A stretch of 6,528 bases of DNA from Desulfotomaculum sp. (GTDB taxonomy: Bacteria; Bacillota; Desulfotomaculia; Desulfotomaculales; Ammonificaceae), in assembly GCA_012961725.1 (NCBI GenBank), contig DTYU01000036.1:1-6528 (forward strand). The letters are read 5' to 3'. This document shows positions 1 to 4,801 of the stretch, one piece after another. Each line of letters starts with the position of its first letter. Positions within the stretch are counted from its first letter, which is position 1. Position numbers and translations under genes: made by a program. The notes below the pieces were generated by a model that was given only the letters and a program-made list of their open reading frames with translations, did no database searches and had not been told where the DNA came from.

Positions 1-34
1 ACTCAAAGATATTTTGTATTTTTATTTTTCTTTC

Positions 35-66
35 TTTTCTCTGTGGCCTTTGTGCCTCTGTGGTGA
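35..66 (-). repeat. Short CTCTGTGG-type degenerate repeat downstream of trmI
   Basis: On the plus strand three imperfect units follow one another: CTCTGTGGC (39-47), CTTTGTGC (48-55) and CTCTGTGGT (56-64). On the minus strand, which is the 3' side of the methyltransferase gene, this reads as CACCACAGAGG followed by related CACAAAGG and CACAGAG units and then an A-rich tract. From memory, elements starting with ACCACAGAG and built of such 8-9 base units are scattered in intergenic regions of many unrelated bacterial genomes; that likeness was not checked. A single shorter look-alike (ACCACAGAC) lies at 941-949 on the other side of the gene. The repeat units are seen directly; membership of a dispersed family is inference. 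Confidence 0.45.
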
Positions 67-100
67 AAAAGCCTGCACCGCGAAATTATACCGTTTGCCT

Positions 101-880
101 TCAGAACTGCCGGTTGATTTTCCGGGCAAAGATCAGGAAACCGGTATGCCCGACCATCCGGTGGCTTGGGCGTACGCTTCTTCCTGTAAGATGCCAGTCC
201 CGCAGCAATACCTCCATTGTTTCGATCAGGGTAAACGATCCTCGTTCTTTCAGCGCCGAGACAAAGGCATCTGCCTGTGTTATGGAGGGGAGATAAGCGC
301 AGACGATCCCCCCGGGCAGCAAGGCCTCGCATATTGGATCTATAGCCTTCCAGGGTTCGGGCACGTCCAAAAGCGCGCGCTGGAAGCCGCGCTCCTCAAT
401 GGCTTCGTAAACGCTCCCGAGTCGCAAGGTGAGGTTCGGCGTTTCACCTAAGCAGTTCCGGACGTTCCGCGCGGCGCATTCCAACATGTCTTCGCGCACA
501 TCGTAAGCCACGATGCGCCCGCGCGGCCCTACCTGCCGCACCACCGCCAGCAGGAGCGCGCCGGTGCCTACGCCGCCCAAAAGTACCTCGGCCCCCGGAA
601 AAAGGTCCGCCCAGACCAGGATGATGCCTGTATCCTTTGGGTAGATGATCCCGCTTTTTCTGGGCATCTTCATGGTATAGTCGATCAGGGTGGGGTGAAA
701 GACGCAGAACTCTTCACCGGTCGAAGAGGCGATCACCGAACCGGGTGGTGAACCGATGATCCTGGCATGTTCTATGTAGCCCCTGTGCGAATGAAACCTG
801 CCGCCCTTCCGAAGGCGCCGCAGGTAGCGCTTGCCCTGTTTGTCTACCAGGACTACAAACTCTTCTTCTTTGAAAGTCAT
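101..880 (-). CDS. trmI: tRNA (adenine-58-N1)-methyltransferase, TrmI family
   Basis: A 259-residue cytoplasmic protein of the TrmI/TRMT61A class, which uses S-adenosylmethionine to form m1A at position 58 in the T-loop of tRNA, usually as a homotetramer. It has a small N-terminal beta domain (about 1-65), the family stretch IIYPKD (78-83), a Rossmann methyltransferase core with a glycine-rich motif I (VLLGGVGTG, 99-107), the motif IV signature LDVPEPW (171-177; Asp172 is the expected catalytic-site acid) and the C-terminal GHTGFLIFARK. Length is normal. Oddity: the acidic residue that opens motif I in relatives (VLEAGxGSG) is Leu101 here, encoded by an unambiguous TTG codon. The start is supported by GAGGTAAGGG just upstream of the ATG on the minus strand. 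It is transcribed divergently from the next operon. I see no intrinsic terminator after the stop. Family assignment is firm; tRNA position is from family knowledge. Confidence 0.93.
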   Translation of the reverse strand: MTFKEEEFVVLVDKQGKRYLRRLRKGGRFHSHRGYIEHARIIGSPPGSVIASSTGEEFCVFHPTLIDYTMKMPRKSGIIYPKDTGIILVWADLFPGAEVLLGGVGTGALLLAVVRQVGPRGRIVAYDVREDMLECAARNVRNCLGETPNLTLRLGSVYEAIEERGFQRALLDVPEPWKAIDPICEALLPGGIVCAYLPSITQADAFVSALKERGSFTLIETMEVLLRDWHLTGRSVRPSHRMVGHTGFLIFARKINRQF

Positions 881-883
881 CCC

Positions 884-900
884 TTACCTCGAGGTGGTAA
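884..900 (-). promoter_or_regulatory. Self-complementary ribosome binding site of trmI
   Basis: The trmI Shine-Dalgarno (minus-strand GAGGTAAGGG, at 881-890) lies inside an inverted repeat: TTACC (884-888) pairs with GGTAA (896-900), and the central ten bases ACCTCGAGGT (886-895) are a perfect palindrome. In the trmI mRNA a 5 bp hairpin would therefore partly cover the SD. The symmetry is visible; a regulatory role is a guess and the hairpin is weak. Confidence 0.3.
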
Positions 901-966
901 TGTTCCGGAAACTGCGGGTGGTCTTGACCTGATAAAGTTTACCACAGACGAAAAGGAAAAGCCAGT

Positions 967-980
967 GTTTACCTGTAAAC
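967..980. promoter_or_regulatory. 14-bp palindrome, operator-like
   Basis: GTTTAC-CT-GTAAAC is a perfect 6+2+6 inverted repeat in the divergent region between trmI and the 121-residue-protein operon. A further copy of the half-site, GTTTACC, occurs at 937-943, exactly 30 bp (about three helical turns) from the first arm. This is the geometry expected of a binding site for a dimeric regulator, but no regulator gene is in the window and no known consensus is claimed. Confidence 0.35.
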
Positions 981-987
981 TGACGGC

Positions 988-1009
988 CTGTCTGTTGAGA
1001 GACAGACAG
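988..1009. repeat. Perfect 8-bp inverted repeat with 6-nt loop
   Basis: CTGTCTGT (988-995) is followed after TGAGAG by its exact complement ACAGACAG (1002-1009). There is no T-run on either side, so it does not look like an intrinsic terminator. It lies just upstream of the plus-strand promoter at 1054-1082 and well upstream of trmI on the other strand, so it could be an operator or, in a longer trmI leader, an RNA hairpin. Confidence 0.4.
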
Positions 1010-1053
1010 TTTCGGCTCGAGGTGGAAATTCGTTCCTGATTTCTCTTTTTTGC

Positions 1054-1082
1054 TTGCGGAGCAGATGGAGTGGACTTATAAT
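1054..1082 (+). promoter_or_regulatory. Sigma-A-type promoter for the 121 aa - MOSC - DUF72 operon
   Basis: TTGCGG at 1054-1059 is separated by exactly 17 bp from a perfect TATAAT at 1077-1082. Transcription would begin near 1089, leaving a leader of about 65 nt before the ATG at 1155. The same hexamer pair and spacing recurs before rplS (2791-2819), which supports it being real. No experimental start is known. Confidence 0.65.
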
Positions 1083-1111
1083 TTAAGTGACGCAGAGTGA
1101 GAAAGCAGGCA

Positions 1112-1147
1112 GGAGGCACTGATTAGTTGTGTGCCTCCCAAGGGAGG
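1112..1147 (+). promoter_or_regulatory. Leader with alternative hairpins around the ribosome binding site
   Basis: Three segments are mutually complementary. GGAGGCAC (1112-1119) is an exact 8-bp match to GTGCCTCC (1131-1138), with an 11-nt loop. The CCTCCC at 1134-1139 is also the exact complement of GGGAGG (1142-1147), which is the Shine-Dalgarno of the gene starting at 1155. The middle segment can thus pair with the first, leaving the SD free, or with the SD itself (CCTCC/GGAGG with a 4-nt loop), hiding it. The complementarity is read directly; a translational switch, and whatever would trigger it, is inference. Confidence 0.4.
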
Positions 1148-1154
1148 TCTATTG

Positions 1155-1520
1155 ATGCATTATCCTTTTTACCCTTTCGCCGACGTATGCCCGGTTCCGG
1201 CGCTGAAACCCAACTTGATTACTCTAATTACGAACCGGGAGCTTGCCCCCGGGGAGCAACTCACCTTTGGGGAGTACAAGAGCACCCCTTTGGTCGTCTT
1301 ATTCCGGGTACAGAGTACCGGCCGGATGCTTCTTTTTCTTGAAGAGCTTAGAGACGACGAGTGGGCGGTAGCCGACAAGACGGCTTGTTACGAGGGAGTG
1401 ATGACTTGGCAGTGCCTGCTAAAAAAACCGGTTTTCCGGGTCCGCCTCAAGAACACTTCCGATAAGCCAATTACCGTGACGGCAGACATGAATCTGTTCG
1501 AGCCGCTCCCTAAGGTGTGA
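1155..1520 (+). CDS. Hypothetical 121-residue beta-rich protein
   Basis: I do not recognise this protein. It has 121 residues and no signal peptide or membrane segment. Alternating hydrophobic stretches such as LITLITN, PLVVLFRV and FRVRLKN, plus a C-terminal KNTSDKPITVTADMN run, suggest a small beta-sandwich. Cysteines are at 12, 78 and 87, which is too few and too scattered for an evident metal site. The ATG at 1155 is chosen because GGGAGG (1142-1147) sits 7 nt upstream; an in-frame GTG at 1131 would extend it by 8 residues but has no well-placed SD and lies in the leader hairpin. It is the first gene of an operon with its own promoter at 1054-1082, and its stop overlaps a possible GTG start (1517) of the MOSC gene, so the two are probably translationally coupled. 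No function is proposed. Confidence 0.75.
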   Translation: MHYPFYPFADVCPVPALKPNLITLITNRELAPGEQLTFGEYKSTPLVVLFRVQSTGRMLLFLEELRDDEWAVADKTACYEGVMTWQCLLKKPVFRVRLKNTSDKPITVTADMNLFEPLPKV

Positions 1521-1525
1521 AAGGT

Positions 1526-1969
1526 ATGGCTGGGACCGTCATCGCGGTCTGCATCAGCACCGAGCGCGGTACGGCCAAGCGAAACGCCGGTGAGGGATAT
1601 CTCAAAGAAGACTTTGGTCTGGTAGGGGACAGCCATGCCGGGAGCCCGCGCCAGATCTCCCTGTTGATGTGGGAGAGCGTCGCCCGGTTTACTCAGGAGC
1701 ACGGCCTCAAACCGCAGCCAGGTGATTTCGCCGAGAATATTCTTACCCGTGGGATTGACCTCAAGGAGGCTAAGCCGGGCATGCGCCTTCAGGCAGGTGA
1801 GGGTATCCTGGAGGTCATCCAGATCGGCAAGGAAGAAAGACCGTACCATTACTCGTTTCATGGCTTTCGCCTCCTGGCCGCTGAAGGGGTTTTCTGCCGG
1901 GTGGTTAAGGGGGGCAGGGTCAGGGTCGGCGACCCCATCAAAACGGTTGACGCTGGGCGTGCGGAGTGA
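1526..1969 (+). CDS. MOSC-domain protein lacking the usual cysteine
   Basis: A 147-residue single-domain MOSC protein. The family includes the C-terminal domain of eukaryotic molybdenum-cofactor sulfurases and small stand-alone bacterial proteins thought to handle sulfur or bind molybdopterin. Family features in order are GTVIAV (3-8), GLVGDSHAG (31-39), RQISLL (42-47), PGDFAENI (65-72), the region around LEVIQIGKE (95-103) and EGVFCRVVKGG (120-130). Small bacterial homologues usually read GKECHxxC here; this protein reads GKEERPYHY, with Glu104 in place of the cysteine. Its only cysteines are Cys9 and Cys124, so persulfide chemistry at the usual site looks unlikely. Start: ATG at 1526 has AAGGTG 8 nt upstream; the in-frame GTG at 1517 overlaps the previous stop but has no spaced SD. 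It lies between the 121-residue protein and DUF72, with 6 bases before the latter. Substrate unknown. Confidence 0.85.
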   Translation: MAGTVIAVCISTERGTAKRNAGEGYLKEDFGLVGDSHAGSPRQISLLMWESVARFTQEHGLKPQPGDFAENILTRGIDLKEAKPGMRLQAGEGILEVIQIGKEERPYHYSFHGFRLLAAEGVFCRVVKGGRVRVGDPIKTVDAGRAE

Positions 1970-1975
1970 AGGGAG

Positions 1976-2758
1976 ATGGCCGCGCAAGAAAAAGCGCCCT
2001 GCGTCTTCATAGGCACAAGCGGTTACAGTTACCCGCACTGGCAGGGAGTTTTTTACCCAGAGGGACTCCCTTCGCGTAAGTGGCTATGGTTTTACGCCAG
2101 TCTTTTCAACACCGTTGAACTCAACGTGACCTTTTACCGCCTGCCGCGGGATAGCACCTTTCAAAACTGGTACCGGACCACCGCTCCTGATTTTTCCTTC
2201 GTTCTAAAAGGAAGCCGTCTGGTCACGCACCGCAAGCGCCTGGCGGAGCCGGCGGAAGCAGTGGCGATCTTCTTTAGCCGGGCTGCGCTCCTTAAGGAAA
2301 AGCTTGCCGCTGTCCTCTGGCAGCTCCCGCCTGGGATGCAGGCGGATAGCGGACGGCTGGGTGAGTTTTGCCGAGTGCTCCGGGAGCACCCCGTGGCACG
2401 GGATGTCCGGCACGCTTTCGAGTTTCGCCACCAGAGCTGGTTTACTGACCGGATTTACGCCGTCCTTCAGGAGTTCGGCTTTGCCCTCTGCATCGCCGAT
2501 GCGCCCCGCTGGCCCTGTATCGAGGAGGTTACCGGAGATTTCGTTTATTACCGTTTTCACGGGCCTGAGCGGCTTTATGCTTCTTGCTACTCGGCAGAGG
2601 AACTGACCCGTTGGGCAGAAAAAATGGCGGCGCACTTGATGGCAGGCCGGGATGTTTACGCCTACTTCAATAACGACGCCGCCGGGCATGCGGCGGCCAA
2701 TGCCCGGGAGCTGAAAGAACTGCTGGCGGCTTTTAAGCGGGGGAACCAAGGGAGATAG
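1976..2758 (+). CDS. DUF72 (YecE-like) TIM-barrel protein
   Basis: A 260-residue protein of the DUF72/YecE family, soluble TIM-barrel proteins of unsettled biochemical function. Hallmarks are all present: IGTSGYSYPHW (12-22) with GVFYPEGLP (24-32), TVELNVTFYRLP (46-57), the VLKGSRLVTH stretch (76-85), LWQLPPG (114-120), EFRHQSW (149-155), ADAPRWP (174-180), FVYYRFHG (189-196) and YFNNDAAGHAAANA (230-243). Length is typical for the complete family and I see no lesion. Start: ATG 1976 follows the MOSC stop by 6 bases; GGAG at 1963-1966, 9 nt upstream, is the likely SD. It closes the three-gene operon, with no terminator visible before the rplS promoter, so read-through into rplS is possible. 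Function cannot be stated from sequence. Confidence 0.93.
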   Translation: MAAQEKAPCVFIGTSGYSYPHWQGVFYPEGLPSRKWLWFYASLFNTVELNVTFYRLPRDSTFQNWYRTTAPDFSFVLKGSRLVTHRKRLAEPAEAVAIFFSRAALLKEKLAAVLWQLPPGMQADSGRLGEFCRVLREHPVARDVRHAFEFRHQSWFTDRIYAVLQEFGFALCIADAPRWPCIEEVTGDFVYYRFHGPERLYASCYSAEELTRWAEKMAAHLMAGRDVYAYFNNDAAGHAAANARELKELLAAFKRGNQGR

Positions 2759-2790
2759 GTTGCGTGGGGAAGCATTTCTTCCGTGTGTTA

Positions 2791-2819
2791 TTGCGGGGCC
2801 AGGATATCCGTGGTATAAT
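2791..2819 (+). promoter_or_regulatory. Sigma-A-type promoter of rplS, extended -10
   Basis: TTGCGG (2791-2796), a 17-bp spacer and a perfect TATAAT (2814-2819) preceded by TGG, which gives an extended -10 (TGnTATAAT). Transcription would start around 2826, leaving a leader of about 57 nt. It gives rplS a transcript independent of the DUF72 gene. Confidence 0.7.
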
Positions 2820-2825
2820 CTTACC

Positions 2826-2882
2826 TGGTTTTGTTCGCTGCATATTTCGCGGGTTTCGGCAGAAAGCGAGGGCTTTTTCAAA
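2826..2882 (+). promoter_or_regulatory. Possible rplS leader (L19-leader-like)
   Basis: The 57 nt between the predicted start of transcription and the rplS ATG can form a stem in which TCGCT (2835-2839) pairs with AGCGA (2865-2869), extended by GC/GC across a small bulge. The 3' arm touches the Shine-Dalgarno GAGGG (2868-2872). Low-GC Gram-positive bacteria are known to carry a short structured L19 leader upstream of rplS thought to give autoregulation. I cannot confirm that this sequence matches that family. Confidence 0.3.
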
Positions 2883-3230
2883 ATGAGTAACCTTTCTGGA
2901 CTATTTACCGGAGAGGAGCATCTGAAAAAAGAGATCTCCGACTTCAGGCCGGGCGATACGGTGCGGGTTCACGTGAAGGTCGTGGAGGGAAACCGAGAAC
3001 GCACCCAGATCTTTGAAGGCGTGGTAATCAGAAGGCGCGGCGGCGGACTCGACGAGACGTTCACCGTCAGGCGGGTTTCTTATGGGGTCGGAGTGGAACG
3101 CATCTTTCCGTTACGCTCCCCGCGCATCGAACGCATAGAGGTCATCCGGCGGGGCCGTGTACGGCGCGCCCGCCTGTATTACCTGCGCAAGCTCCGGGGG
3201 AGGGCTGCACGCATTCGGGAGCGGCGCTAA
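2883..3230 (+). CDS. rplS: 50S ribosomal protein L19
   Basis: A 115-residue bL19, exactly the usual length. It contributes to an intersubunit bridge at the 30S-50S interface. Characteristic stretches are FRPGDTVRVHVKVVEGNRER (20 residues from about 21), IFEGVVIRRRGGG (43-55), TFTVRRVSYGVGVER (59-73), FPLRSPRIERIEV (75-87) and the very basic C-terminal RRGRVRRARLYYLRKLRG. The ATG at 2883 is chosen over a longer reading frame from 2760 because that extra part would precede and include the promoter and does not resemble L19; GAGGG lies 10 nt upstream. It has its own promoter (2791-2819) and terminator (3241-3279), so it is effectively monocistronic. In many bacteria it follows rpsP-rimM-trmD; here those genes are not upstream. 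Confidence 0.98.
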   Translation: MSNLSGLFTGEEHLKKEISDFRPGDTVRVHVKVVEGNRERTQIFEGVVIRRRGGGLDETFTVRRVSYGVGVERIFPLRSPRIERIEVIRRGRVRRARLYYLRKLRGRAARIRERR

Positions 3231-3240
3231 CTGCTAAAAT

Positions 3241-3279
3241 AGAGGGCCCGGTTAACGAGCAGGGTCCTCTGTTTTTCTT
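3241..3279 (+). terminator. Rho-independent terminator of rplS
   Basis: AGAGGGCCC (3241-3249) pairs with GGGTCCTCT (3262-3270) over 9 bp, including one G-U pair, closing a 12-nt loop. It is followed by G and then TTTTTCTT (3272-3279). Placed 10 bases after the rplS stop. Confidence 0.9.
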
Positions 3280-3364
3280 AGCTGCTTTTTCGCAAACTCA
3301 CAGCAAATTGTCTCCTGGTTTTAAATTCGTGGTTTTCTTCGCGTCCTGGCGGTGGACTGTGCTT

Positions 3365-3904
3365 ATGGGAGGTTGTGCGGAAAGCGTGGGAAAGCGGTCG
3401 GGCTTTTTTGGTGACATCCTTGAATCCCTGATAATCGCTGTCGTTTTAGCCATACTTATCCGGGCTTTTCTTTTTCAGCCGTTCTACATCCCTTCCAGCT
3501 CGATGATGCCCACGCTCCTTCAGGGAGACCGGATCATCGTTTCGAAGCTTTCCTACTATTTTCACCCGCCCGAGCGGGGCGACATAATTGTTTTTCACTT
3601 TCCACTTAACAAGAAAAAGAACTACGTTAAGCGTCTGGTTGGCCTCAGCGGGGAAACGGTCCAGCTCTCCGGCGGCAGTCTCTTCATTGACGGACGTCGG
3701 GTGCCGGAACCTTACCTGCCGCCGGGCACCTGTTTCGCAGATTACGGACCCGTAAAGGTTCCAGAAGACGCCTACTTTATGCTCGGCGACAACCGCATGA
3801 ACAGCGAAGACAGCCGGGTCTGGGGGTTCCTGGACCGGGAGTTGATCGTGGGAAAGGCCGTGGTTCTATATTGGCCGCCGAACAGGATCAGAATTGTTCG
3901 CTAA
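3365..3904 (+). CDS. lepB: Signal peptidase I
   Basis: A 179-residue type I signal peptidase, which cleaves signal peptides from exported preproteins at the outer face of the cytoplasmic membrane. One N-terminal transmembrane segment (about 18-36) is followed by the box IPSSSMMPTL (42-51; catalytic Ser46), the region KNYVKRLVGL (85-94; general-base Lys89) and LGDNRMNSEDSRVWG (140-154). This is the compact Gram-positive form with a Ser/Lys dyad. ATG 3365 is preferred: GGTGGA (3351-3356) is 8 nt upstream and the resulting short cytoplasmic tail is normal. An in-frame TTG at 3308 would add 19 residues without an evident SD; a GTG at 3386 is another, less likely, option. I see no convincing promoter between the rplS terminator and this gene. 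It heads the run lepB-rbgA-rnhB-yraN. Confidence 0.95.
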   Translation: MGGCAESVGKRSGFFGDILESLIIAVVLAILIRAFLFQPFYIPSSSMMPTLLQGDRIIVSKLSYYFHPPERGDIIVFHFPLNKKKNYVKRLVGLSGETVQLSGGSLFIDGRRVPEPYLPPGTCFADYGPVKVPEDAYFMLGDNRMNSEDSRVWGFLDRELIVGKAVVLYWPPNRIRIVR

Positions 3905-3917
3905 GGGAAGAGTTCCT

Positions 3918-4739
3918 ATGCAGGCCCACTGGTACCCGGGGCATATGGCAAGAACCCGGCGGATGATCCGGGAAAACCTTAAGCTCGTACAGGTGGTCTT
4001 TGAACTGATCGATGCACGGATACCCCGCTCAAGCCGTAACCCGGAGATCGATTCGCTTCTCGGCGCGAAAGCGCGGATACTTGTCCTAAATAAGGCGGAC
4101 CTGGCCGACCCCCCTCAGACCCGTGCGTGGGCAGCGGCACTGGCTGCAGGCGGTGTCCCGGTGGTCCAGCTCGATTCTACCAGCGGCAGGGGCTTCGGCA
4201 AGGTCCCAAGGATCATACGTGAGACGGTCAAACAGGGGCGTACAGGCAAGATCAGGGGAATGGTGGTCGGAATCCCGAACGTCGGCAAATCGACCTTTAT
4301 CAATCGCTTTGCCGGGCAAAGAGCAGTACCTGTCGGCGCCCGGCCCGGAATTACGCGGGGGAAGCAGTGGGTCAGGGTTGCACCGGGGATTGAACTTCTC
4401 GACACGCCGGGAGTGCTCTGGCCGCGCCTTGCAGACCGGGAAGCAGGACTCAAGTTGGCAGCAACCGGGGCGGTGAAGGAGGAGGCCGTGGAGACCGAGG
4501 AGGTCTCACTCTGGCTTCTTGGCTGGCTGAAGGAGAATTACCCGGGGGCGCTGAAGCGCCGCTACCGGCTAATCGCTTTGCCCGCGGACACCGGGATGCT
4601 GTTAGAAGCAATTGGGATAAGGCGGGGGCTGGTAGGGCCCGGCGGACAGGTTGACCGTTTTAGGGCCGCGGTTGTGCTGTTAAAGGAGTTTCGCGAAGGC
4701 CGGCTGGGAAGATTCACGCTCGACCCATGCCCCAAATAA
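3918..4739 (+). CDS. rbgA: Ribosome biogenesis GTPase RbgA (YlqF)
   Basis: A 273-residue circularly permuted GTPase required for late 50S subunit assembly in Bacillus-type bacteria. The N-terminal WYPGHM (5-10) carries His9, the position implicated in GTP hydrolysis in RbgA. The G motifs come in permuted order: NKAD (58-61; G4), STSG (87-90; G5 region), GIPNVGKST (118-126; G1/P-loop), PGIT (143-146; G2) and DTPG (162-165; G3), followed by the helical C-terminal RNA-binding domain (about 170-273). Length is close to the family norm. ATG 3918 is chosen: it starts with the conserved HWYPGHM region and has AGGGAAGAG a few bases upstream; an upstream in-frame TTG (3894) would overlap lepB and add nothing conserved. 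Only 13 bases separate it from lepB, so co-transcription is likely. Confidence 0.96.
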   Translation: MQAHWYPGHMARTRRMIRENLKLVQVVFELIDARIPRSSRNPEIDSLLGAKARILVLNKADLADPPQTRAWAAALAAGGVPVVQLDSTSGRGFGKVPRIIRETVKQGRTGKIRGMVVGIPNVGKSTFINRFAGQRAVPVGARPGITRGKQWVRVAPGIELLDTPGVLWPRLADREAGLKLAATGAVKEEAVETEEVSLWLLGWLKENYPGALKRRYRLIALPADTGMLLEAIGIRRGLVGPGGQVDRFRAAVVLLKEFREGRLGRFTLDPCPK

Positions 4740-4801
4740 GGAATGCAGGGGCTTAGGGGCCGGAGATCGTACCACCAGGAAATATCGGGAGGGCATTTCC
4801 A

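Noticed and set aside
85..90. Minus-strand TATAAT after trmI considered as a promoter
   Set aside because: No -35-like hexamer at the right distance and no gene start within the window on that side.
988..1009. Hairpin considered as an intrinsic terminator
   Set aside because: No T-run follows on either strand and no gene ends beside it.
767..1039. A 90-codon plus-strand open frame reaching into the intergenic region
   Set aside because: Nearly half is antisense to the conserved start of trmI, and the rest is the palindrome-rich region; no SD or family likeness.
877..1119. An 80-codon minus-strand open frame ending with an ATGA overlap at the trmI start
   Set aside because: The GTG start has no good SD, the composition is that of random translation, and the frame runs across the palindromes and the plus-strand promoter; the 4-base overlap looks accidental.
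1388..2038. A 216-codon minus-strand open frame opposite the MOSC gene
   Set aside because: It is a shadow of the MOSC and neighbouring coding frames, with no family features.
2204..2881. A 225-codon minus-strand open frame opposite the DUF72 gene
   Set aside because: It is antisense to a strongly conserved DUF72 protein and to the rplS promoter, and shows no recognisable motif.
2760..2882. N-terminal extension of L19 by 41 residues
   Set aside because: It contains the TATAAT promoter, does not resemble L19, and the ATG at 2883 yields the exact family length with an SD.
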